Shown here: piece after piece, positions 48,115 through 58,427 of the stretch
Layout of the letters: each line of letters opens with the position of its first letter
Position numbering within the stretch: position 1 is the stretch's first letter
Source: Carallia brachiata
Lineage: Eukaryota > Streptophyta > Magnoliopsida > Malpighiales > Rhizophoraceae
Direction of reading: 5' to 3'
Length of the DNA: 64,000 nucleotides
Assembly (NCBI GenBank): GCA_021464245.1
Contig: JADCRB010000029.1
Location: forward strand, 2,817,813-2,881,812
Notes under the pieces: generated by a model
Seen by the model: only the letters and a program-made list of their open reading frames with translations
Told to the model about the DNA's origin: nothing
The model's database searches: none
Translations under genes and position numbers: made by a program

Positions 48115-48726
48115 CTAGTGGGGCCCGAGGCGCAGCTCTAGGTCAAGCTCGGCCTCGTCTGGTAGGCAAATGATGTTGACGTCGCCTTCCAGCTGGTTGA
48201 TACTGCTGGAATATTCTAGAAAGAGTGACAAAGTTTCGCCGGAATGACTCATTTCTTCTAGAAAAGTTCCTCCTAGACTTAAGTACCTAGGAGGGATGAA
48301 CCTTTGGCTGACTCCGTGAGACCACCAGGACCAGTATGCATGCTCCCATAGGCTACGACTTTGATGAACATACCGTGGAGAGACCATTGCAGTGGTAGAA
48401 CTCGAGTCTGCTTCATTTGAGGGTGAAACTGTACTGGTGAGATCTACTATAGGAACGACAGACTGTGCTTTGGAAATAACATCTCTCAGCACCACTCTTT
48501 CCCTATTTCTCCGATTCTGGAACAAAAAATATACATTTTTTCCTTCGACTGCCCCTAGCGGGCGCAGTCGTGAGACAAGTTGGAGAATCTGTGATGAGTT
48601 GGGGATAATACCTTCATTGTTGTAGAAGAACTCCTCCAAAATTTGCAGTTGCGCCATAGTTGGGTGCCACCTTGTACGGGGTGACCTTTCTTCTTCCTTG
48701 TTTTGAGGTTCTGCAACTGGTTCCAT
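48115..48726 (-). CDS. WUSCHEL-related homeobox (WOX) protein ORF carried inside the retrotransposon
   Basis: Uninterrupted 203-residue ORF on the element's coding strand, between integrase and the 3' LTR. Residues about 18-78 form a WOX homeodomain: TRWHPTMAQLQILEEFFYNN (helix 1), a second helix around SSQILQLVSRLRPLG, and recognition helix EGKNVYFLFQNRRNRERV. Asn51 and Arg53 equivalents are present (FQNRR), but the near-invariant Trp48 is Leu. Residues 165-169 (TLSLF) resemble the WUS-box and residues 194-200 (LDLELRL) an EAR repression motif, in the same order as in WUS-clade proteins, which act as nuclear regulators of stem-cell identity. It is shorter than WUS and has no intron. It is probably a captured host gene copy. 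Function as a transcription factor is inferred only. The pol genes beside it are broken while this frame is intact. Confidence 0.85.
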   Translation of the reverse strand: MEPVAEPQNKEEERSPRTRWHPTMAQLQILEEFFYNNEGIIPNSSQILQLVSRLRPLGAVEGKNVYFLFQNRRNRERVVLRDVISKAQSVVPIVDLTSTVSPSNEADSSSTTAMVSPRYVHQSRSLWEHAYWSWWSHGVSQRFIPPRYLSLGGTFLEEMSHSGETLSLFLEYSSSINQLEGDVNIICLPDEAELDLELRLGPH

Positions 48727-48936
48727 CTTTCTTGTAGCAGAGGAGTAAAGGTCTGGTATGTGGTGAAGATCGGTTGAGACTTAGGTTAGGTTTCAGACTC
48801 AAACCCTCCGTTGCTTTTATATTTTTGGGCCGTTCACAGTTTATACTCATGCGGGCTAGGAGTTGGATTGGATTTTGAACTTGGGTTCTGAACTTGTGTC
48901 TGGAACTTGGGGTTTTTGGATTTCGATTTTTTTGGA

Positions 48937-49000
48937 TTGGATTTGGGTCGAGTGTTTGGGTTTTGGACTTGGATTTGGGTCGAGTGTTTGGGTTTTGGAT
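48937..49000. repeat. Tandem repeat 2 x 32 bp in the Tat 3' region
   Basis: Units at 48937-48968 and 48969-49000 share ttggatttgggtcgagtgtt and the following gggttttgga, differing only at the last base. Looser copies of the same theme extend to about 49100, followed by a T-rich tract to 49230. Tat elements commonly carry tandem repeats between pol and the 3' LTR. Read on the minus strand, this tract lies directly upstream of the WOX-type ORF. Confidence 0.8.
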
Positions 49001-49233
49001 CTGGATTTAGTTTTCGGGCTTTTGAGTTGGGCTTTGTGTTTTCTGATTTGGGCTCAAGTGTTTGGGCTTGGATTTTCGGGTTTAGATTTTCGCTTGGATT
49101 TTCAGATCGGGACTTCAGAACTTTTTTTTTCTTATTATTTTTTTTATTTTTTTCTATTTTTGATTTTTGATTTTTTTTTCTTTTTTTGATTTTTTTCTAT
49201 TTTTTTGATTTTTTTTTTCTTTTTTCAACATAT

Positions 49234-52200
49234 TTACACATAATACTGTTTCAAAAATTTACCATTGATTGGGCCAATTCGGATGCCTTCTTGGTCTGAG
49301 AGCATGTAAGCGTTGTGAGTGTAGGCCTCCTGCACTAAGTATGGCCCGTCCCATTTGGAAGTAAGCTTGTCACCAGGCCGATGCTTCATGTTGATGGGCC
49401 GTCGTACTGCAAGAACAAGGTCTCCAACTTGAAAAGATCGAGGGCGGACCCTGCGGTTGAACGTGTTGGTGAATCGGGCTTGGTAGCACTCAAGTTGCTG
49501 TTGTGCTTCAAGCCTCCTTTCATCGAGGGCTTCTAACTCATCCAGACGTAGGCGAGCATTCTCCTCCTGTGTGAGTCCTTCCAGAACAACCATGCAGAGA
49601 GATGAAATCTGTGTTTCCAAAGGCAGTATTGCTTCGACACCGTAGACAAGTGAGTATGGCGTTGCCTATGTTGGAGTCCGGTAAGTTGTACGATACACTC
49701 ATAATGCCTCTGAAATTCTGTCATGCCAATCTCTTTTGGATTTAGAGACTACCTCCCGCAATAGGTTGCATAAGGTCTTATTGAATGCTTCGGCCAAATC
49801 GTTAGCCGGGGCATTGTATATGGATGACTTGTACTGCTTGAACTTGAACTTCTCGCAGAGCTTGTCGATCAAGCTGTTGTAGAACTGCTTGTCATTATCA
49901 GTGATGATGAATCGAGGGACTTCATAGCGATAGATCAGCTGAGTCCGAATGAAATTGGCAACATGCTCCTTCTTTACCTCTCTAAGTGGAACAGCTTCGA
50001 CCCATTTTGAAAAGTAGTCTGTTGCTGCGAAGATGTAAAGGTGACCCAGGGATGACTTTGGCAAGGGCCCCACTAAGTCAAGACCCCAAGCTTCAAAGGG
50101 CCAGGACGAGACAGTTGGATGCAGTGGCTCCGGTGGTTGATGTATGTAATTCGCATGAAATTGACAAGCTTGACAGGTTTTAGCAAACTCAATTGAATCA
50201 CGTACCATGGTTGGCCAGTAGTATCCCATCCTTCTGAGTTGGAAGTGAAACTTAGGCCCCGATTGATGTCTGCCACAAACACCTGAATTTACTTCAGCGA
50301 GAGCTTGTTTTGCCTCTTCATTGTCTAGGCAGCGAATCAATACTCAATCAAAAGATCTTCGATACAAAGCATCTTTGAGATATATGAAGCGGGGAGCTCG
50401 TCGTTGAATTTTTGTCTTATGATGACGATCTTCGGGCAGCTTCCCGTGCTGTAGGTAGTCAATGATTGGTTGGCGCCAATCTTCGTTCTCCGCGAGACGT
50501 ACAGATACCGCGTTGGCTGCTGTAATTTCTCCATCATCCTTCTGCGGCACTATCCATTTCTGGCAGACGGCAACAACTGTAGCTTGGATTTCTGACTTTG
50601 CAAGAGAGGTGGCCAGGTTAGCCAATGCGTCTGCCTAAGTGTTTTCTCGTCGAGGCACATGCTCCAAAGTGATGCTTTCAAATTCATCCATTAGCTGTCG
50701 AGCACGTTGATGGTAAGGCGCAAGGTCCTCTTTCTTCACATCATACAACCCTGTAAGTTGGTTGATGACGAGCTGGGAATCTCCATGGACTTCTATAGTT
50801 GGAATCTTCATATCGACAGCCATTTGAAGACCAATGATCAAAGCCTGGTATTCAGCAACATTATTTGAACATAACTCACCGAGAATGATAGCATATGGTA
50901 GTATTTGTCGTTGAGGAGTGACAAACACTATGCCGGCACCAGCACCATCACGCCTTGCTGCACCATCAAAGAACATCGTCCATGGTGGCAGTGTCTCAAT
51001 GTAAAAGACCTCTTCATCTGGAAGATCATCTGTGAACTCCCAATCGACGGAACGGGTGATCTGCAAGGAAGTCTGCTAGAGCTTGTCCTTTGACTGCTTT
51101 TTGAGGCACGTAGACAATGTCGTAGCTTTGTAGGATTACTGCCCACTTGGCAAGTCGTCCTGACAAGATTGGTCTAGATAAGATATATTTGACAGGATCA
51201 GCTCTGGCAATGAGACGTACCGTGTGAGCTGCATGTAGTGCTCAGCTTGTCAATGGCAAAGAACAGTGCTAGACATGTCTTTTCAATGGGCGAATAACTC
51301 AGTTCCGGACCGTTTAGTGTTCTGCTCAAGTAATACAGGGCAACTTCCTTTCCCTGCTCGTTTTCCTGTGCAAGCAAGGCTCCCAAAGATCTTTCCTGCG
51401 CTGCAATGTAGAGAATCAACGACTTTCCTTGAATTGGAGCACCCAGGACTGGTGGATTGGAAAGGTACTTCTTTATGCTCTCAAAGGCTTTGCTGCAAGC
51501 TTCGTCCCACTCGAAGTTGACATCCTTCTTCATCAACCGATGGAAAGGTTGACATCTCCCAGCTAAATTGGAGATGAAACGGCGAATGTAGGCCAGCTTT
51601 CCTTGTAGACTTCGCAGCTCGTGCAGGTTTTTAGGTTCAGGCATCTTTTGAATTGCCTCAACCTTTGACTGATCAACTTCGATTCCACGATGGCGCACCA
51701 CGAACCCAAGAAACTTTCCTGATGTGACACCGAATGCACACTTGAGAGGATTCATTTTGAGCTGATGCCTGAAGTCTTTCGAACACTGTCTTGAGATCCT
51801 CGAGGTGGTCTTTGCGCTTCTTAGTCTTTACAACTAAGTCATTAACATAACATTCTACAATCTTGTGCAGCATGTCATCAAAAATTTTTTGCATGACACG
51901 CTGATAAGTGGCGCCAGCATTTTTTAATCCGAATGACATAACTTTGTAGCAGTATATACCTTTTGGGGTGCGGAATGCCGTCAACTCTTCATCTTCTGGT
52001 GCCATTCTGATTTGGTTATAGCCTGAAGAACCATCCATGAAAGACAATGCTTCGTGACCCGTTGTTGCATCGACTGTGATCTCCGTTATTGGCAATGGAA
52101 AGTCATCTTTCGGACAGACCCTGTTAAGATCTCGAAAATCAACACATACCCTCAACTGTCCATTCTTCTTTCTTATCGGGACTATATTGACAATCCATGT

Positions 52201-53702
52201 TGGGTAAGTGACCTCTCGGATTAAGCCAACATTGATCAGCTTGTTAACCTCCTCCTCGATTTGTGGAATGAGTTCCGGGCAGAACCGTCGTTGTGGCTGC
52301 TTGATAGAACGAACACCCTTCTTTACTGCTAGACGATGCACCGCAATTTTCGGATCAAGTCCAGGCATTTCTTTGTAACTCCATGCTAACACGTCCCTGT
52401 ATTGACTTAATACCTGAACATATTCTTGCTCTTTTTCTGCAGTAAGTAAAGCACTTACAAATGTGGGTCGGGGATCTTCGGAGAGCCAAGATTGACTTCC
52501 TTGAGTTCATCAACAGTTGCTTGGCCACCATCTTCAAGTTTCGGGGGAGCCTCTTTTACTTCGCCGTCTGATGAGTCGGAATCATCCTCCTCGCTAATTG
52601 TGACATGAAATGTGGAGCCCCTGACTTTATCTTCTTTGTTTGACTGGATAAGCCTGTCTTGTTTGGTGGTGGTGTGATGGCACGTGCATCAGCTCGGCTT
52701 CGGATTTTAGCGTGATCCGCACAGGTGACTTCTTTTGATAGCCTAAGCCAGGTCGGGACGTTGAAGATTGAGAAATGACATCACTTGTGGATGGCAGTGT
52801 ACCCATTGTGCTTGGGTTTGAGAAGTCATAGCCCGCCTTGGCCAAAAGCTTGTATGCATTAGGATCGAATCCTTCGTGTGTTCTTCTTTCTGGAAGTGAG
52901 CCACCTTTGACTGCCCCCGTGTGTGGTCTGACGAAGCCTTTTAATGGTTTTGAGGACAAAACCAGCTCAATCTTTGGTATTGGCAGAGTGTGAGTCTCCT
53001 TCAAGTTGTACAGTTCCTTGTGTCCTCCTTCCTGTTTGAAATCAATACAATAAGAGAAAGGAGGTTGACCTGCTGAGCGTCGTGACTTCGGCACATAGCG
53101 TAGGACTGGAGTGGAGCTCGAAGAAGCAACATCCCTCGGACGAAGTTCAGCAGGCTGTGGCAGCTTTTCATTTGTCGGATCCTGAGGTTGAGCATTGACA
53201 GGTTCTTCGACAGCTTTTCCCTTTTTGTGGATGCCCCCAGTCCAAGTAGCTTTGATGGAATGATCTCCAGATTTTCTGTGTCGGTGTAGAAGACTGCATC
53301 CGCCAAATGTGATTCAGCATCATCAAACTGCTTTAAATCAGCATTGACCTTTTGAACGCCACCATTGTAGTACTTGAAGCACTGATGCAGGCTTGAGAGC
53401 ACAACTCCATTTCCATGAATCCACGGTCGTCCTAGCAACATCTTATATGTGGTACGTGCATCAATCACATGAAATAGAGTGCTAGAAGTGAGATTACCGA
53501 TAGTTAACTCCAATCGAATCATCCCAATTGCTTTCTGTCCTCCTTGATTAAAGCCATGAATCATCAAGTGGCTGTCTGGTAATTCATCAATGCCAATGCC
53601 AAGCTCCTTTATGGTGGATTTTGGGATAATATTGACTGCCGAGCCATCGTCGATCAGAATACGTCGGACCTTCTGCTCTCTCACATAGCTTGATACATAC
53701 AA
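49234..53702 (-). pseudogene. Tat pol: protease, RT, RNase H, archaeal-type RNase H, integrase (degenerate)
   Basis: Protease at about 53665 (ILIDDGSAVNIIP). Tat-type spacer with FDPNAYKLLAKAGYDF at about 52850. RT in 52392-51673 (RVCVDFRDLNRVCPKDDFPL, FMDGSSGYNQI), where the catalytic YVDD box reads YVND. Gypsy RNase H in 51755-51198. A second RNase H in 51066-50635 (FFDGAARRDGAGAGIV, EVHGDSQLVINQL). Integrase in 50340-49699 (GLDLVGPL, ITDNDKQF, AEAFNKTL: the D-D-E triad) and its C-terminal part in 49620-49234 (VGDLVLAVRR, WDGPYLV). Stops and frameshifts separate these blocks, so no functional polyprotein is encoded. The frame ends GKFLKQYYV and stop, a typical end for this group. Confidence 0.9.
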
Positions 53703-53840
53703 CGGCCGATTGTGGGGTTTGGACCCCAGCAGGAGATCTTCATATGAAAATGAGATAGCGGAGTAACATCCGACATGATTTTGGTCCGCCTGCTGCTCCG
53801 CTGAGTTAGAATCATTTGATGGCTGTGATTCAGCTGAGGT

Positions 53841-55708
53841 TTAGAGTGTATTGCTGACTTGATTTTGCCACACTTCTGTTGATTGCAAAGCTATAAACAG
53901 CTGAGGGTTAGCGAGAAGGGTTTGGAGAGCTTCATATACCTTCTCCGTTGTCGACTTTTTGTTGTTGAGCGGCTCCTCCTTACAGTGTGTCACTTCTTCT
54001 GATGGTTTTGAAGTGATGGTGGTCTGGTTTGCCGAGGTTATGCCTTCCTGGTCCAGAATGATTTTATTCTGGCTTTTGAGCTTCATGATTAGCTCCTTTA
54101 GGACGAAACATTTCTCGGTTGGATGACTTACTATGCGATGATATTTGCAGAATCTTGGATCGCTGACTCGATCCTTTTCATTGGGCCGCTTGCACTCTGG
54201 GAGTTCGATCAGCCTCGCCTCCAAGAGTTGTTCAAGAATGTCGGGAACGTCTGAGTCGGGGAATGGATACTGCTTCTGCTCCAACTCTCGCAATGTCACT
54301 TTCCTTCTTTCCTGTTGTTTTGGTTGAGTTATTTGAGTCGGATGATTTACCTTAACTTTGGCTCCCACTTTTACTGGTGCGGCTTCAACAGTCATCACTT
54401 CTTTTCCTTTTCCGGAACTGTTGGGTTTCTTAATCTCCCTTCTGCCTCCTTACTTGTCCAACTGGATGGGAACCGTACCCCCAGAAGTCTGGATGCTTAT
54501 CTCATATCATGTGCGCGGGTCGCCAGTTCTTCGAGGGTTCGAGGTTTAATACCCTGCAGGATGTATAACAGCTCCCAATGCATTCCCTGGATGCACATCT
54601 CCACGGCAGAAGTCTCCGTCAGGCGATCTTTGCAATCCAAGCTGAGGGCACGCCATCTGTTGATGTATTCGACAACGGGCTCTCCTTTCCTTTGTTTGGT
54701 GCTGGTAAGCTCCATCATACTTACCGTCCTTCGAGTGCTGAAAAATTTGTTGAGGAACTCTCGTTGTAGCTGTTCCCAACTGTCGATTGATTCCGGTTCA
54801 AGATTTATGAACCAGGTAAAAGCGGTCTCCTGAGTGAACGAACAAACTGCTTTACCAAGAGATCCCGTAAGTTCCTGCGTTGTTGCAGGTTTCAACGAAG
54901 TGGGCGATGTGTTGTTTGGGATGCCTCGTCCGTCGAATTGTTCAAATTTGGGCGGCTGGTAGCCCAAAGGCATGTGAGACTTTCGATCCATCTGGTGTAC
55001 GGTTTGACATACATCTGATCCTTAGAAGGATGTAGCTTGTTGCAGTCGGATCGTATTGGCTATCATTTCCTGCAACTGTTGAACAGATAGCGAAGCTATA
55101 GAATTTGAGGGTGGCAGCTGTGTAGAACTACCTGGTCGCTTTTCTGCAGTGAAGACGTCGGCTGGTGTGGCTTCTGGAGTGAAACCAGGTGGATATGGTT
55201 GCTCCTCGCGGATCTCAGGATCAATTTGGATTAGGGCCTTTCCTTTGAGAGCGGCGATCTGTTGATCTTTTTCCTCCATGACTCTGATCAGCTGCAAAAT
55301 TTTGTTTTCCAATTCTGAAATTCTTTTTTTTGTGCTGGTTGTGTTGGTCATCATGACGGCAACAGATGAGGCTCCGCTAAAGACTGAGGGAGAGAGTTCT
55401 TCTGATTCTTCTGTGTGGATCTCTATAGAATGAGTCAGATTCTGTTGAGCGGGCTTCGTCGTGTTGCCCCCGACTTCGATCGGGGTGAGTGATCGACTCC
55501 TCCATGCGACAAGAGAGTCAGGGGAGAGATCTTGTTGCTGTGCGAGCTGTGGACTCTCCATTTCGATATTTTGTTGAGTTTGGACGGCGAGAAATCGTGT
55601 CCGTCCACGAGTTTCTGGGCCTGCGTACCCAGGTAGGGTAGTTGATGCAGGCAATGAAGCCATTGCCTTCTTGTTGGTACCGGCAGCTGTACTTCTCTTT
55701 GGTGCCAT
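53841..55708 (-). pseudogene. Tat gag (degenerate)
   Basis: Begins MAPKRSTAAGTNKKAM with a coiled-coil-like segment (ISELENKILQLIRVMEEKDQ). An in-frame stop at about 55022 precedes the retrotransposon gag domain at 54991-54497 (WFINLEPESIDSWEQLQREF, WRALSLDCKD). A frame change then leads to 54398-53841, which carries CKYHRIVSHPTEKCFVLK, a metal-knuckle-like motif seen in Tat gag. It would form the capsid of the particle if intact. Confidence 0.85.
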
Positions 55709-55726
55709 TTGAAGTGCTGGATACCT

Positions 55727-55940
55727 GTAAATTTTTTTTTTAACTTTTTTTTTACTTTTACTTTTTACCTTTTTTTCACTTTTTACTTTTTACTTTTTAC
55801 TTTTTTTCACTTTTTTTTACTTTTTACTTTTTTTCACTTTTTACTTTTTACTTTTTTTCACTTTTTTTACTTTTTATTTATTTTTTCTTTTTTTTTTCTC
55901 TCGGCTCCCCTTTTACCTTTTTCTTTTTTCTTTTTTTTTT
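55727..55940. repeat. (TTTTTAC/TTTTTCAC)n low-complexity tract in the Tat 5' leader
   Basis: A long pyrimidine tract with regular TTTTTACTTTT units lies between the 5' LTR and gag (A-rich, AAAAAGT repeats, in element orientation). Confidence 0.8.
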
Positions 55941-55999
55941 GTTGCTTTAAGGGACAGGAGATGAGAGGTGAAGATATCTCACCGAACGTGCTAAAAATT

Positions 56000-56820
56000 T
56001 GTAACGTGTAAATTTCGAGTCTAAAACAATTAAACTCAAAAATACAAAAAATAAATTACAAATAAAAATTTAAAAATAAAAGAAAATTTACGTGGAGTCG
56101 ATCTCCGTAGATCCTTCGATTAGTGTTCCTTTTTTTGACTCCGTCAAGGGCTGCACGAGCTTGATATTGATAGCAGTGAATTCCACAGATTTTTCTTGAA
56201 CTGGGTAGATTGAAACTGGATCTGATTTGGACATTTAGATTACGGTTAAGAACCGCATAGACCTGATCTGAGCCGATCTGGTTTAATTTCACCGAGGGGT
56301 CAAAGGGACTTGTTCTCGGATGAGCTGCTTGGATTTTACTGAGGGCCGTATGAGGCTTAATCCCAGCTGGATTTGTAGTAATTTGATATTTTTAGATCTA
56401 TATTTTCAAAAATTCAGATCTAGGACGATCAGAGAATATAAACCTAAAAATAACTTTAGAAATGGAAACAACAATTTTTTTGGGATTTATTCCTGAAATA
56501 TCTCTCAAAAAGGAGTTAGGAGAGTATACTGCAGAGTAAAAACACGTAGGAAAAGGAGAAGTTTTGTTGAGAGATTTTCAAAATTTTCTTTTTTACTCAA
56601 ATTCTCTGTATGTTTCTGTTTACAGATTTGCTGAATCTGGATTGATTTGAATGAGGGGAGCAAGAGCCTATTTATAGGGTTTCCCCTCTCGTGTGAAAGC
56701 ATGCATGTGAAAGGAATAAGTCGACTTTTCCGTGTGAAAACATGCGTGCGAAAGGAATAAGTCGACTTTTCTGTGTGAAAGCAATAAATGGACTATGGAC
56801 TTTTTTTTTTTATGTTTACA
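56000..56820 (-). repeat. 5' LTR of the Tat element (821 bp)
   Basis: Partner of 46341-47190. Scattered substitutions and one repeat-number change separate the two. Its outer edge is followed by tgcat, where the matching Mutator-like arm and the other flank have tacat, so the g is probably a later mutation. Confidence 0.92.
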
Positions 56821-57127
56821 TGCATAAAACAAAACGTCTATTTAGTTGAATAAATGGATTGGGCCTATAGTCCATTTAATCAAATAATCTCTTCATTTGA
56901 AATGGATTCTAAATGGGCGTTTTGTTTTATGTACATGTTATCATTTTTACTTAGTTAGTGTGCCACTTCACTTATTTTAACGATTTTCCTTCACTAAATT
57001 TAACAGTGTGATATATTTATTAGAAAAAAATTCTATAGAACCCAAATTGTTAATTTTTTAAAATCATGATATATTTGTTAATTCATATAAAATTGATGAT
57101 TTTTTAAGTAATTAACCCTTTTTAAAA

Positions 57128-58427
57128 TTTATAGTTTTCATATTCATGTAACAAATACAAGAAAACAAAACTACCTATTTTTATATTAGAAAAAAAGGCC
57201 AAAAGAGAATGTATTTTTTTCTTTCGAAACAAATGGACTCTAAATCTTCAAATCTTCTTTCACGTGACTGTAATACAACTTTTTATCCCGCTTAAAAGAA
57301 AAGAAGTTTTTTTTTAACAACAAAAAAATATTTCGCGTCATAGCGGTTATCAGATCCTTGGAATAGAGGCTTAGACTAGAGGATGATTTTTGTCATTTTA
57401 TGACTTCCATTCAATCTCTTTCAAAAGGAGGACATATCACCAGAATATTACTGGATCTAAATGAGTCTCTTCTAACTCTAACCATGATATTAATGAATTT
57501 GGAACTCTGACGCTGTGTTCAATCTTTTGTCATGTCATTATGCAGCCACCAAGTTTTAGCTGTCAGGGAAATACACAGGTGTAGATGCCCGAAACCGAGT
57601 TAAAAAGCAACTTCTAATAAATAAGTTTTGGACTAAAATATTCTTATAATATTACCTTTGTAAATAGAAATATAAATAACAATAAGAAAATATTAATTTA
57701 ACCAAACACTTCAATTTTATTTTTATCATGAATAATAGTAATTAATAATTAGCAATTAGTAATAAATAATCAGCAATCATAAAAAAAACCAACAACGAGT
57801 GAGCTAAACATACCCTTTATTTTATCATGGATATTAAATTTCATTATGGATTTAGCTAAACTAAATGAAACCTTGCAATATTCCTAACAAGTTTCATGTA
57901 TGATATCCCACATTAATGGGTAATATCCATATAAATTTTGAAATGTTGACTACCGTTTAAAGCAATTAACAGTTTCCTTTCTAGAAATTATTCAACATTT
58001 ATCTATATATATATAACCACAACAAAAACGTGATACATGGCGGTTTTCCATCTATTTAAAGGTGGCAACAATCTTCTAATCTTTGCACCAAAAAAAAAAA
58101 AAACAATCTTCTAATCTACGAAGCAAACGAAAGGTGTGAGGTAATCAAAATACGAATTTTCTATCATCCAATCTTCTTGACTCTTTTTTTTTTTTTTGCA
58201 AAAAAATCATAATAATAATAATAACAAATCACAATTTATATTCAAATTATTCTAGATTATTTATTTTAGAGTTCATGAGTGTGCCTTATCGGTTTAATAT
58301 AATTTTACAAGTGACATTAATCTCGCATGCTCTAATAAGAGGCAAAAATCAAATTGGTTTGACATATAGTTTGCAATCTTATGATTTTTAACCAAATGGT
58401 GACTAATATTGTAACCCAGGAATTTGA
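57128..58427. other. Intergenic region upstream of the neprosin gene
   Basis: AT-rich. No gene and no element termini identified. T-rich tracts near 58180-58200 lie upstream of the next gene. Confidence 0.45.

Larger units (their letters stand above)
46341..56820 (-). mobile_element. Ty3/gypsy Tat-lineage LTR retrotransposon carrying a WOX-type ORF
   Basis: LTRs lie at 46341-47190 and 56000-56820. On + both start TGTAACGT and end TGTTTACA. Flanks are tacat (46336-46340) and tgcat (56821-56825), a 5-bp target duplication with one change. On the minus strand the order is 5' LTR, gag, protease, RT, RNase H, a second (archaeal-type) RNase H, integrase, tandem repeats, WOX-type ORF, 3' LTR. The extra RNase H and the coding space after integrase are features of the Tat lineage. 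A G-rich purine tract (gaagtgggggcatt) just before the 3' LTR fits a polypurine tract. No canonical TGG primer-binding site was seen after the 5' LTR. gag and pol are degenerate. Confidence 0.93.
45666..57118. mobile_element. Mutator-like MITE with about 200-bp inverted arms, host of nested insertions
   Basis: The left end reads ggttaattacttaaaaaatc and the right end is its inverted complement, ending attaaccc. The arms stay alignable, inverted, from 45666 to 46340 (minus the hAT insertion) and from 57118 back to about 56920. The 9-bp direct repeat TTTTTAAAA flanks it at 45657-45665 and 57119-57127, which fits the Mutator superfamily, although this 9-mer is almost palindromic. Without its two insertions the element would be about 485 bp. 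It has no coding capacity of its own. Confidence 0.8.

Noticed and set aside
48115..48726. Treating the WOX-type ORF as an ordinary host gene
   Set aside because: It lies between two near-identical LTRs, on the same strand as gag and pol, and just after the integrase end, so it is part of the inserted element.
55709..56011. Phe/Leu-rich ORF on the plus strand
   Set aside because: It is a translation of the T-rich low-complexity leader of the Tat element.
56821..57118. Inverted sequence outside the Tat element as part of its LTR
   Set aside because: It matches the left flank in inverted orientation and belongs to the Mutator-like MITE the retrotransposon landed in.
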